Assembly (NCBI RefSeq): GCF_002843305.1
Contig: NZ_PGSG01000088.1
Coordinates: forward strand, 62,001 to 126,000
Reading direction: 5' to 3'
Length of the DNA: 64,000 bases
Source: Streptomyces barkulensis
Lineage (GTDB): Bacteria; Actinomycetota; Actinomycetes; Streptomycetales; Streptomycetaceae
Both the position numbers and the translations under genes were made by a program. The notes under the pieces were generated by a model. The model did no database searches, had not been told where the DNA came from, and saw only the letters and a program-made list of their open reading frames with translations. Shown piece by piece: positions 34,096 through 42,234 of the stretch (positions within the stretch are counted from its first letter, which is position 1; every line of letters begins with the position of its first letter).

Positions 34096-34509
34096 TCAGC
34101 GGGCGTCGGCGACGCCCGCGGCGAAGGAGGTGTCGCACACCGGCCGCGAGTAGGAGTGGGCGCGCGCGGGACCGTACTTCTCGACCGCGGCCCGGCCCAG
34201 CGCGCGGGCGATGGAGGTGCAGTGCCGCGCCAGCGACGGCCGGCGGGCGATCTCCTTCTGCAGACCCGTCAGGGCGGCGCCCGGATTCTCCCGCTGGAGC
34301 TCGGCGACGAGCCGGTCGCGCACCACCTCGTGCGGGGCGCGGGGCCTGTCGCGGGGAACCGCCGCCTGCTCCGCGGAGGCGGTCAGCATCTGCGTCCCCG
34401 ACCGCGGTGCCCAGGGAACGGCGGTGACGGCGAGGGTCCCGGACAGGACCAGGACGACCGGGAGGACGAGGGCGAGAGATCGGCCGATGCGGCGCGCTGC
34501 CTGATTCAC
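34096..34509 (-). CDS. Small secreted or membrane-anchored protein
   Basis: 137 residues from GTG 34509, which has GAGGAAG eight bases upstream. An N-terminal hydrophobic segment (SLALVLPVVLVLSGTLAVTAV) would be a signal peptide or anchor. The mature part has a helical repeat-like region (VVRDRLVAELQRENPGAALTG) and two Cys (HCTSI, VCDTSF) that could form a disulfide. I do not recognise the family. It is upstream of, and transcribed in the same direction as, the nucleotidyltransferase gene, but separated by 157 bases. Confidence 0.7.
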   Translation of the reverse strand: MNQAARRIGRSLALVLPVVLVLSGTLAVTAVPWAPRSGTQMLTASAEQAAVPRDRPRAPHEVVRDRLVAELQRENPGAALTGLQKEIARRPSLARHCTSIARALGRAAVEKYGPARAHSYSRPVCDTSFAAGVADAR

Positions 34510-34724
34510 TGTGGAGTCTTCCTCGCGAGGGACGGTATCGGGAAGCCCGTTCCGGGGCGTCTGCGATGGTAGCGGGGAGTGGTGATTCGGCGACATTCGG
34601 TCACTCTCACGAGTGACCGGGAACCCTGTAGTCCCAGGTGCGGAGATGTCCCCGTGTTGACGCGGGCCCCGGGCGGGACGCCCCGTGGTTCCGTCGTGGT
34701 TCCGCCGGAGACGGCCGGGAACGG

Positions 34725-34770
34725 CACGGGGCCCGTACGTCCGCGCGCAGCGGACCGTACGGGCCCCGTG
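34725..34770 (-). terminator. Terminator of msiK
   Basis: 15-bp outer arms (CACGGGGCCCGTACG) with an inner TCCGC/GCGGA stem and one bulged base. It is 34 bases past the msiK stop on the reverse strand. Confidence 0.75.
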
Positions 34771-34803
34771 TCGGCCGTGTGGAGGACGGCGTCGCTCGGA
34801 CGG

Positions 34804-35901
34804 TCAGTCGGTCAGGCGCTCACCGGTGGAGGTGGCGAACACGTGGGCCTCGCCGGCGCGCGGCACCACGTGGATCGTCGCGCCCTTCTCCGGCACCTCG
34901 CGGCCGCCGACGCGGACCACCAGGTCCTTCGCCTCGCCGCCGACCTGGGCGGTGCCGTAGACGTAGCCGTCGGCGCCCAGCTCCTCGACGACGTTGACGG
35001 TGACGGCCAGACCGGCGTCGCTGCCCTCGCCCGCGATGTCCAGGTGCTCGGGGCGGATGCCTACCGTGACGGTCTTGTCGCCCTTGTTGGCGGCCTCGGT
35101 GACGGCTTCGCGCTCGACCGGCACGATGCTGTTGCCGAACTTCACGCCGCCGTCGGTGATCGGCACCTCGACCAGGTTCATCGCCGGGGAGCCGATGAAG
35201 CCCGCGACGAAGAGGTTGGCCGGCTTGTCGTACATGTGGCGCGGCGAGTCGATCTGCTGCAGCAGGCCGTCCTTGAGCACCGCGACCCGGTCGCCCATGG
35301 TCATGGCCTCGGTCTGGTCGTGGGTGACGTAGACCGTGGTGATGCCCAGCCGGCGCTGGAGGCCGGCGATCTGGGTGCGGGTCTGGACGCGGAGCTTGGC
35401 GTCGAGGTTCGACAGCGGCTCGTCCATGAGGAACACCTGCGGCTCGCGGACGATCGCGCGGCCCATCGCCACACGCTGCCGCTGACCGCCGGAGAGCGCC
35501 TTGGGCTTGCGGTCCAGGTAGGGCTCCAGGTCCAGGATCTTCGCGGCGTCCTCGACCTTGGCGCGGATCTGGTCCTTCGGCACACCCGCGATCTTCAGCG
35601 CGAAGCCCATGTTCTGGGCGACGGTCATGTGCGGGTAGAGCGCGTAGTTCTGGAACACCATGGCGATGTCCCGGTCCTTCGGCGGAAGGTGGGTGACGTC
35701 GCGGTCACCGATGCGGATGGCGCCGCCGTTGACGTCCTCCAGGCCCGCGAGCATGCGCAGGGAGGTGGACTTGCCGCAGCCGGAGGGGCCGACGAGGACG
35801 AGGAACTCGCCGTCCTCGATCTCGATGTTCAGCTTGTCGACGGCGGGCTTGTCGCTGCCCGGGTAGATCCGGGTGGCGTTGTCGTACGTGACCGAGGCCA
35901 T
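34804..35901 (-). CDS. msiK: Multiple sugar-import ATPase MsiK (UgpC family)
   Basis: Shared cytoplasmic ATPase that energises several sugar ABC importers (cellobiose, maltose, chitobiose and others) in streptomycetes. 365 residues: Walker A VGPSGCGKST, Q loop FQNYALYPHMTV, signature LSGGQRQRVAMGRA, Walker B VFLMDEPLSNLDA, H loop VYVTHDQTEAM, and the C-terminal TOBE/regulatory domain (GIRPEHLDI). Located alone upstream of tRNA-Thr, the position it has in other Streptomyces. Confidence 0.94.
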   Translation of the reverse strand: MASVTYDNATRIYPGSDKPAVDKLNIEIEDGEFLVLVGPSGCGKSTSLRMLAGLEDVNGGAIRIGDRDVTHLPPKDRDIAMVFQNYALYPHMTVAQNMGFALKIAGVPKDQIRAKVEDAAKILDLEPYLDRKPKALSGGQRQRVAMGRAIVREPQVFLMDEPLSNLDAKLRVQTRTQIAGLQRRLGITTVYVTHDQTEAMTMGDRVAVLKDGLLQQIDSPRHMYDKPANLFVAGFIGSPAMNLVEVPITDGGVKFGNSIVPVEREAVTEAANKGDKTVTVGIRPEHLDIAGEGSDAGLAVTVNVVEELGADGYVYGTAQVGGEAKDLVVRVGGREVPEKGATIHVVPRAGEAHVFATSTGERLTD

Positions 35902-35964
35902 GGTCGATTGTCTCCTTCACCGGCAGGAACGTGCCGGACGATCCGAGTAAAGGTCGCGTTCCAC

Positions 35965-36022
35965 CTGTGTGAACCTGTGTGAACGTGGGCCGACGGTAAC
36001 CCGCCGGGGGTTGTCTTGTCAG
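35965..36022 (-). promoter_or_regulatory. Promoter and repeat upstream of msiK
   Basis: Reverse strand: CTGACA (36017-36022), 18 bp, TACCGT (35993-35998), then two adjacent copies of GTTCACACAG (35975-35984 and 35965-35974) near the expected transcription start. The 10-bp repeat may be an operator; it resembles PHO boxes only in its first five bases and has the wrong period. Confidence 0.45.
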
Positions 36023-36127
36023 TACTTCCGCGGTCACGAAAGGACTCCGGCCCGGCGCCGGGAAGTGGGTACACTGCACACTGCGTACGCGCCGGGGCCC
36101 CGCCGGGCCCGCGGCGCCGCCGCACAC

Positions 36128-36200
36128 GCCGCCTTAGCTCAGCTGGTAGAGCGCCGCTCTTGTAAAGCGAAGGTCGTCGGTTCGAACCCGACAGGCGGCT
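36128..36200 (+). tRNA. tRNA-Thr (anticodon TGT)
   Basis: 73-nt cloverleaf: acceptor GCCGCCT/AGGCGGC, D arm GCTC..GAGC, anticodon loop CTTGTAA (TGT), T arm GTCGG-TTCGAAC-CCGAC, discriminator T. CCA is not encoded. The top base pair of the anticodon stem is a mismatch (C-A). Confidence 0.96.
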
Positions 36201-36507
36201 CTGGGAACGGACCGCGGGGCCATCCGGTGAAGGCCGGATGGCCCCGCGGTCCGAGAACCGCTCCGGGACGGGCACCCGTCACCACCGGCGTCCACGGCAC
36301 GTGGACGCCGCGGGGAGTCCGTCGGCCGGCCCGCCCCAGCCGCTCCTCGCGGTGGCCGCGGATCGTGGGGCCGCGACAGGCCGGGGGCGGAGTAGGCTTG
36401 AGGAACCGGGAGCACTTCGCGCACCCGCCTCCACGCGGGCGCCGTTCCCGGCGAGTGACTACACCGGGCTGTCGGAGAGAAACCGAGCCCGGAGGCGGGT
36501 CCGCCCC
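36201..36507. other. Intergenic region tRNA-Thr to DUF5994 gene
   Basis: Starts with the tRNA terminator. TAGGCT at about 36392-36397 may be the -10 box of the DUF5994 gene with a leader of roughly 100 bases. Nothing else is evident. Confidence 0.45.
36208..36253 (+). terminator. Terminator of tRNA-Thr
   Basis: Perfect 20-bp stem (36208-36227 with 36234-36253) with a 6-base loop, starting eight bases after the tRNA. No U-tract. Confidence 0.75.
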
Positions 36508-37179
36508 ATGGCAACCACCATCGGCCCCACGCCGGCCGGCGTACGCGTTCCCCCGCCACCGGCCCGCCTGAATCTGACGGTGATCCGTGTGCTTCCGGGG
36601 CTCCCCGGGGTGGACGGTGTCTGGTGGCCCCGATCCCGTGACCTCTCCCGTGAGCTCCGCGCCCTGACGGACGCGCTGGACGACGGCTGGGGACGTGTCA
36701 CCCGCGCCACCGTCGACCCGACCGGCTGGCCCGTCGTTCCGCGCGAGGTGCGCGTCACCGGGCGCACGGTGCGTGTCGGGTGGTTCCTGGACGAGCGCCA
36801 CCCGTACGAACTGATACTGCTCTCCCACGCCGCCGGCCGCTGTGAGCTGCTGGTGGTCCCACCGGAGACGAAAGGTGCGCCGGCCGCCTGGCCGGCGCCC
36901 GTGGCGACCGTGGTGGGAAGTCTGCTCACGGCCGGCGGGCTCATGGCACGCGAGGAGGGGACCCGCACCGTCGCGGAGGCCCGCGCCGTCGAGGAGGCCC
37001 GGACCGGGAGTGGAGGGCGGCCGGTGGGGCTCTCCTCCCGCCGCGAGCACTACCGCGAGCACCGCGGCGGGTATCCCGGACGGCGCCGGCCTGCCCCGGC
37101 CGGGGAACAGAGGGCCGCGGCTGAGGGAGGGCACGACCGGTCAACATGCCGTCTCACCCCGGAAACGAGTCCATCATGA
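36508..37179 (+). CDS. DUF5994 family protein
   Basis: 223-residue soluble protein of a Streptomyces-typical family without assigned function: GVDGVWWPRSRDLSRELRAL, VTRATVDPTGWPVVPREV, VRVGWFLDERHPYELIL. The ordered part ends near residue 150; the rest is Arg/Glu/Gly-rich. ATG 36508 has GGAGG 12 bases upstream. Its stop overlaps the next start (ATGA). Confidence 0.82.
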   Translation: MATTIGPTPAGVRVPPPPARLNLTVIRVLPGLPGVDGVWWPRSRDLSRELRALTDALDDGWGRVTRATVDPTGWPVVPREVRVTGRTVRVGWFLDERHPYELILLSHAAGRCELLVVPPETKGAPAAWPAPVATVVGSLLTAGGLMAREEGTRTVAEARAVEEARTGSGGRPVGLSSRREHYREHRGGYPGRRRPAPAGEQRAAAEGGHDRSTCRLTPETSPS

Positions 37180-37439
37180 AGCAGGATGAGCCGATGCCCT
37201 CGGCCGGGCGCGCCGAGGTCCGTATCGTCGCGGCGTCCCCCGATGCCGCCCGCCGCGTCGCGGAGGTTCTGCGCAGTTGCTTCGCCGCCGAGGAACAGCG
37301 CAGCTATCCGGCCCACGGGGGAGGCGGCACCAGGCTCCACCTCACCGTGGACACCACCCACCCGGCGGGGCCTGCGCCTTCCTGGCTGGTCACCAGCCAG
37401 ACCTCCGGGAACGGCCACGACCGCACCGACGAGGTCTGA
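37176..37439 (+). CDS. Conserved small protein coupled to DUF5994
   Basis: 87 residues starting at the ATGA overlap; a second in-frame ATG at 37146 is an alternative. The core EVRIVAASPDAARRVAEVLR..RLHLTVDTT looks like a small alpha/beta fold. I know no function; linkage to the DUF5994 gene suggests a shared role. Confidence 0.7.
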   Translation: MKQDEPMPSAGRAEVRIVAASPDAARRVAEVLRSCFAAEEQRSYPAHGGGGTRLHLTVDTTHPAGPAPSWLVTSQTSGNGHDRTDEV

Positions 37440-37502
37440 GCGGGCGTTCACCCGCGGCCGGTATGCCGTCCGGGCGGCATACCGATGTGGCCGCCGGTCC
37501 CT

Positions 37503-38732
37503 CTACTCGCGGTCCGCGCGGTTGGAGGGGACCTCTTCGCCGGTGGCCCCGGTATCCGTGCCGGTGCCGGTGCCGGTGCCGTGCCAGTCCAGGCACAGCA
37601 CGGTGGCGTCGTCGCCGAGGTCACCGTGGCAGGCGTCCTCCACCGCGCCGGTCAGGGTCCGGACGACCTCCCGGACGTGCAGGCCGCGGGTGTCGTGGAG
37701 CAGAGCGGGCAGGTCGACGGCCCTCGCCTCCCGTTCCTGGATGCCGTCGGTGAGGAGGAGCAGCCTGTCGCCGGGACGCAGATCCAGCGTCTGGACGCGG
37801 TAGGAAGCGGGGAAGGGGACGCCGAAGGGCAGGTCGACCGCGAGGACTGCTTCCCGCACCGTCCCGTCGCGCAGGCGGAGCGGCCAGGGGTGGCCGGCGT
37901 TGACCAGGTGGGCGGTGCCGTCGGTGAGGCCGATGCGGAGCAGCTGTCCGGTGGCCAGGGCGCCGCGGCCGTTGTCCAGCAGGGCCTGATGGGCCTGGTG
38001 GGCCTGTGCGAGCAGGTCGCGTTCCGCGCGGCGGGCGCCGCGCAGGGCGCCGACCACCAGGGTGGCCAGCAGGGCGGATTCGATGTCGTGGCCCATGGCG
38101 TCGGTGACGGACAGGTGCAGGGTGTCGCGGTCCAGGGCGAAGTCGTAGGTGTCGCCGCCGATGTCGGTGGCGGGCACCAGGGCGCCGGCGACGGTGAACT
38201 GGGCCGCCTCACAGCAGGAGGCCGACGGCAGCAGCTGGTGCTGGATCTCGGCGGCCAGGCTGACGGGGACGGTGCGCCGTCCCCACTGGTACAGGTCGGT
38301 GAAGCGCCGGTCGGTGGCGATGATGTAGGCCAGTGCGTGCGCGGCCTGGCTCACCTGGTCCAGGACTGCCTGGTCGGAGCCGGGCAGCACCATCTCCAGC
38401 AAGCCGATGGGGTCGCCGCGGTTGGTGACCGGTGCGATCACCCGGTGCCCGCCTTCCCCGTCCGGCTCCCGGCGCAGTCGCTGGGTGCGCAGCACCGTGT
38501 CGTAGACGCTGCCCTCGACCGGGATCCGTTCGGCGCCGCGTTCGGTGCCGGCCGGCCCGAGGGCGGTCAGGCGTACCATCTCCCGGCCCTGGATGTCGGT
38601 GATCAGGAAGGACACCGACCGCGCACCGAACCGTTCCCGCAGATGGCGCGCGACGACGTCGACGGAAGCCACCGGCGACGCCTTCTCGGCCGCACTCAGC
38701 AACTCGCCCAGCTCCAACCCCTCGCCGTTCAC
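37503..38732 (-). CDS. GAF-PP2C (SpoIIE-type) serine phosphatase
   Basis: 409 residues: GAF-like sensory domain (about 20-150) and a SpoIIE/RsbU PP2C domain (LAAEIQHQLLPSA, VPATDIGGDTYDFALD, DAMGHDIESALLATL, LLTDGIQERE, GDDATVLCLDW) with the metal-binding Asp residues. Such enzymes usually dephosphorylate anti-anti-sigma factors. GTG 38732 is preferred because GAGAGGACG lies upstream; ATG 38747 is an alternative. The extreme C-terminus is a GTGTG-type repeat. Confidence 0.9.
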   Translation of the reverse strand: MNGEGLELGELLSAAEKASPVASVDVVARHLRERFGARSVSFLITDIQGREMVRLTALGPAGTERGAERIPVEGSVYDTVLRTQRLRREPDGEGGHRVIAPVTNRGDPIGLLEMVLPGSDQAVLDQVSQAAHALAYIIATDRRFTDLYQWGRRTVPVSLAAEIQHQLLPSASCCEAAQFTVAGALVPATDIGGDTYDFALDRDTLHLSVTDAMGHDIESALLATLVVGALRGARRAERDLLAQAHQAHQALLDNGRGALATGQLLRIGLTDGTAHLVNAGHPWPLRLRDGTVREAVLAVDLPFGVPFPASYRVQTLDLRPGDRLLLLTDGIQEREARAVDLPALLHDTRGLHVREVVRTLTGAVEDACHGDLGDDATVLCLDWHGTGTGTGTDTGATGEEVPSNRADRE

Positions 38733-39177
38733 GGTTCGTCCTCTCATCGGTTACGGCACCGTCTTCCCGCGCGTCTCACCGGCATCACCGCGCCCGGTGT
38801 CCCGCTGAGGGCCTTCGGACCGGCCTGTCACAGTAATCACCGGAAACGGCCGGGTGACAGAACGGCGCTCGCGCCCGTTCACCCGAACGGAAGGGCGCTC
38901 CGGATCAGCTCCGGATCAGCTCCGGGTCAGCTCCGGGTCAGCACCGGATCGGCTCCGGGCCAGCACCGGATCAGGGCCGTGTGCGGGACGGTCGCCGTAC
39001 GCGGGGGCGGTGCGGGTGAGTCCCGGCGCGGCGGGCGGGCCGGTGGCTCCGGTCGGACTACCCTCCGGGACCGGGCGGCGCGAAACGGTCGAAAAGGTAT
39101 TTTCGTGGTGAGCGGCCGGCCCGCCGGGGAGCGAACACCCCGGCTGTCCGCACACGGCCGGAGTCCGGAGCGTCACC
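38733..39177. other. Divergent intergenic region with 11-bp repeat array
   Basis: No gene is supported. The region separates the phosphatase gene from the MFS gene and holds an 11-bp tandem array (38898-38974). GGTATTTTCG near 39096 contains a possible -10 box for the MFS gene. Confidence 0.55.
38898..38974. repeat. Seven 11-bp tandem repeats upstream of the MFS gene
   Basis: Units: CTCCGGATCAG twice, CTCCGGGTCAG twice, CACCGGATCGG, CTCCGGGCCAG, CACCGGATCAG. Immediately upstream, 38877-38887 reads GTTCACCCGAA, a PHO-box-like unit nearly in the same 11-bp register. One helical turn per unit would present the same face of DNA to a bound regulator. Confidence 0.85.
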
Positions 39178-40752
39178 ATGACCGAACCATCCCCGGAGCA
39201 GACCGCGCTCCCGCCGCACAGGTGGCTCTCGCTGATCGGGATCTGCGGCACCGCGGGGATCGTCTGGCTCGCCTTCTCCGACCTGGGTGTGGCGATCCCG
39301 AAGATCGCCGACGAGTTCGACAGCAACTTCTCGATGCTCCAGTGGGCGAACAACGCCTTCAGCCTCGTCACCGGCGCGCTCGTGATCGCCGCCGGGAAGT
39401 TCGGCGACCTCTTCGGGCGCCGGCTGATGCTCCAGATCGGCACCGTGCTGCTGGCCGTGTTCTCCGTGGTCGCCGCGCTCTCGCCGGATGTCGAATGGCT
39501 GATCCTCGGCCGCGGGCTCATGGGCATCGGCGCCGCGATGATCCTCCCGGCCTCGCTAGCCCTCATCCCGCCCGAGTTCTCGGGCCGGGCGCAGACCGCG
39601 GCGTTCGGCATCTGGCAGGCGGTGGCCTGGGGCGGACTGTCCGCCGGGCCCGCGATCAGCGGTTTCGTCACCGACGGGTTGGGCTGGCGGTGGCTGTTCT
39701 GGCTCAATCTGCCACTGGCCGTCCTCACCCTCGTCGTCGTACGGCTCACCACCTTGGAGTCGCGCGACCCCGGCGCCTCGGGCCACATCGACTGGCCGGG
39801 TCTGGCCACCATCGGCCTGGCGGTCTTCGCGCTGCTGTACGCGCTCACCGAGGGGCCGAGCGTGGGCTGGGGGGACCCCCGCATCGTGGCGCTGTTCGCC
39901 GCGACCGTGGTGCTCGCGGTCGCGTGGTACCTGATCGAGCGCCGAGTACGCCTGCCACTGGTGGACCTGCGGCTGTTCGGGATCCGCGCCTACAACGGGG
40001 CGCTGACGGCCAACCTGACGATGAACCTCGCCTACGCCGGTCTCAGCTTCCTCCTGGTGCTGTGGCTGCAGAACGTGCGCGGCTACAGCGCGGTGGAGGC
40101 CGGGTCGCTGATGATCCCCGCGACGGTCGGGGTCTTCCTGGGCATCCCGTTCGGGGGCGCCCTCGACACCAGGCGGGGCGGGAGGCCGCCCGCGACGGCC
40201 GGCCTGGCGGTGGCGAGCGCCGGCCTGATCGCCCTCGCCTTCCTCGACACCGGCACCCCGATCGAGGTGATCGCCGCCGGGCTCTTCGTCGTCGGGCTCG
40301 GACTGGGCCTGGTGAGCACGCCCGTGGCCAACACCGCCGTCGGGGAGGTCCCGGCCGATCTGGCGGGGACGGCCGCCGGCGTGTTCAAGATGTCCAGCAT
40401 GCTCGGCGGCTCGCTGGGGGTCGCCGTACTCACCGCGCTGGCCCGGGAGCTCACGGCGCGTGAGGCGTCCGGCGTGCTCGAGGGATCGGGTCTGTCCGAC
40501 GCGGAGATCACCCGGGTGCGGCAGACGCTGGTGAACTCCGACTCCTACCAGGAGGCGGTCGACATGCTGCCGCCCGATGTCCGGGGCGAGGTCGTCCGGG
40601 TGGCCGAGGACTCCTTCTCGCTCGGTGTCGCGGACGCCATGGGTGTCACGGCGGTCCTCACCCTCCTGGCGACGGTGGTCGTCTTCTTCGTGTGGCCCCG
40701 CCGTGCCCGCCGCGCCCGCCGCGCTCCCTCCGAGGAAGTCGGCGGGACTTAG
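39178..40752 (+). CDS. MFS transporter, DHA2 (14-TMS) drug-exporter type
   Basis: 524-residue proton-coupled exporter with about 14 membrane segments. Family marks: motif A-like GKFGDLFGRRLMLQIG, motif B-like GRGLMGIGAAMILPASLALI and motif C-like GLSAGPAISGFVTDGLGWRWLF. Start ATG 39178 has GGAG upstream. The final 109-126 bp are repeated at 44076-44200, so the gene lies at the edge of a duplication or insertion. No adjacent TetR or MarR regulator is seen. Confidence 0.92.
   Translation: MTEPSPEQTALPPHRWLSLIGICGTAGIVWLAFSDLGVAIPKIADEFDSNFSMLQWANNAFSLVTGALVIAAGKFGDLFGRRLMLQIGTVLLAVFSVVAALSPDVEWLILGRGLMGIGAAMILPASLALIPPEFSGRAQTAAFGIWQAVAWGGLSAGPAISGFVTDGLGWRWLFWLNLPLAVLTLVVVRLTTLESRDPGASGHIDWPGLATIGLAVFALLYALTEGPSVGWGDPRIVALFAATVVLAVAWYLIERRVRLPLVDLRLFGIRAYNGALTANLTMNLAYAGLSFLLVLWLQNVRGYSAVEAGSLMIPATVGVFLGIPFGGALDTRRGGRPPATAGLAVASAGLIALAFLDTGTPIEVIAAGLFVVGLGLGLVSTPVANTAVGEVPADLAGTAAGVFKMSSMLGGSLGVAVLTALARELTAREASGVLEGSGLSDAEITRVRQTLVNSDSYQEAVDMLPPDVRGEVVRVAEDSFSLGVADAMGVTAVLTLLATVVVFFVWPRRARRARRAPSEEVGGT
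40604..40712 (+). repeat. 109-bp direct repeat, left copy (3' end of the MFS gene)
   Basis: Identical to 44076-44184 at a constant offset of 3472 bp; homology continues with two mismatches for about 17 more bases. It encodes the last membrane segment of the MFS protein. Confidence 0.95.
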
Positions 40753-40788
40753 CCGCGACTTCGTGCCCGGCGCGGCGGGAGGGGCTGT

Positions 40789-42234
40789 TCAGGGGTCTTG
40801 GCCGGCGGCGCCCCGGAGTGCCAGCACGGCGTACTGCTGGTGGTGGAAGACCAGGTCGTACCGGGCGTCGGGGTGCAGCTGCCGCACGTATCCGGCGGGG
40901 TCGGTCAGCGGAGCCGACCAGCCCGAGGCCAGGTCGAGGGCTATGTATTGGGGCGTCAGCGCACCCGTATTGCCGACCCAGTACACCGTCGTCCGGCCGG
41001 TCAGATGGGTCATCAGACCGGTGTTGGCCTCCACCGTGGCCCCGTCCGGAATCCGTGACACCGCGACACGCGCGGCCGAGGCCCTCGGCCCGCCGTCGTA
41101 CGTTTCCGGCTGAGTGAGGTCGCGCAGCGGCAACTGGAGGCAGAGAGTGGCGGAGATCGCCGCGACAGCGGGTACCGCGTTGCGCGCGTAACGGCGAACC
41201 CAGACGCGGGACGAGCGGGGTGCGCTGCGCACGGCGTCGATGAGCGCCATGAACATGATGGGCATGAGAACGGCGCTGTAGTGCCAGTCCGTGCTCCAGT
41301 AGTTCGGCTCGTGCGACAGGAAACGCCAGCCCAGTGTCGGCAGGGCGACCAGGACGAGGGGTGAGCGCAGGGCGAGGAAGGCCGTCACCCCCACGATCCA
41401 CAGCAGGGTCTCGCCTTTTGTTCCGATTCCCTCGAGGAGCCCGCCGGGCCAGCCGGGGGAGTCCGACCCGGCACCCGCGACCTTCTCCCAGTAGTCGTAG
41501 CCGCTGCCCGGATTGAACATGGGGATGATGACGAGCAGGACGGTGGCCGTGGCCGCCGTGCCGAACACCATGAGGCCGATTCCCTGGGCTCTCCGGCGGG
41601 CGAGGAGGAGGCAGATTCCCACGGCCGCCACAGTCAGTCCCAGATCCTCTTTCACAAGAACCAGGGGAACGCACCAGCAGACGACGTGGCGCCACCTCTC
41701 CAGGAGGAGGTTTCGCAGGATGACGGCCAGCAGCGGGACGGCGAAAGCTATCTCGTGGAAATCGAAGTCCACGGCCCGCTGGATTCCCCAGGAAAGGCCG
41801 TAGGCGGCTCCTGTGAGCAGTCCTCGGATACGGCCCAGGAAGCGGGCTGCGGTATCGGATACGACGGCGGCCGAGACGGCGAAGAGGACCGCCTGGACCA
41901 CCAGAAGCGTCACCGGGCTCGGGAACAGTCTGTACAGCGGCGCCAGCAGAACCAGGACAGGACTGAAGTGGTCGCCCAGAATGTTGAAGTCCGGCCCTTT
42001 TATGGGCGCGATCGGTGATTGGAGATGAGCATAGGAACGTGTGACCTGCTCGAATATTGCCAGATCCCAGGACATCGATCCGAAACGGGTGTACCTGGCG
42101 ATCGAGAGGGTCGCGTAGGCGGTGAACAATACCGCGCTCAGCAGAATGTGGGGGAAGCGTTCCGAGTGTACGGCGGCGCGTATGCGTGAGGCCCCTGAAG
42201 GACGATCAGCCGGTACGGTGCGAACGGTGCCCAT
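40789..42234 (-). CDS. DUF2079 family polytopic membrane protein
   Basis: 481 residues, about ten hydrophobic segments in the N-terminal 330 residues and an extracytoplasmic C-terminal domain. DUF2079 is related to GT-C membrane glycosyltransferases; SMSWDLAIFEQVTRSYAHLQ, FNILGDHFSPVLVLLAPLYR and FDFHEIAFAVPL are typical, with the acidic loop DLAIFEQ as possible active site. ATG overlaps the preceding gene's stop (TGATG), so the two are coupled. Glycosyl donor and acceptor unknown. Confidence 0.88.
   Translation of the reverse strand: MGTVRTVPADRPSGASRIRAAVHSERFPHILLSAVLFTAYATLSIARYTRFGSMSWDLAIFEQVTRSYAHLQSPIAPIKGPDFNILGDHFSPVLVLLAPLYRLFPSPVTLLVVQAVLFAVSAAVVSDTAARFLGRIRGLLTGAAYGLSWGIQRAVDFDFHEIAFAVPLLAVILRNLLLERWRHVVCWCVPLVLVKEDLGLTVAAVGICLLLARRRAQGIGLMVFGTAATATVLLVIIPMFNPGSGYDYWEKVAGAGSDSPGWPGGLLEGIGTKGETLLWIVGVTAFLALRSPLVLVALPTLGWRFLSHEPNYWSTDWHYSAVLMPIMFMALIDAVRSAPRSSRVWVRRYARNAVPAVAAISATLCLQLPLRDLTQPETYDGGPRASAARVAVSRIPDGATVEANTGLMTHLTGRTTVYWVGNTGALTPQYIALDLASGWSAPLTDPAGYVRQLHPDARYDLVFHHQQYAVLALRGAAGQDP

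Noticed and set aside
35965..35984. GTTCAC repeats near msiK considered as a PHO box
   Set aside because: Only the first five or six bases match and the period is 10 rather than 11.
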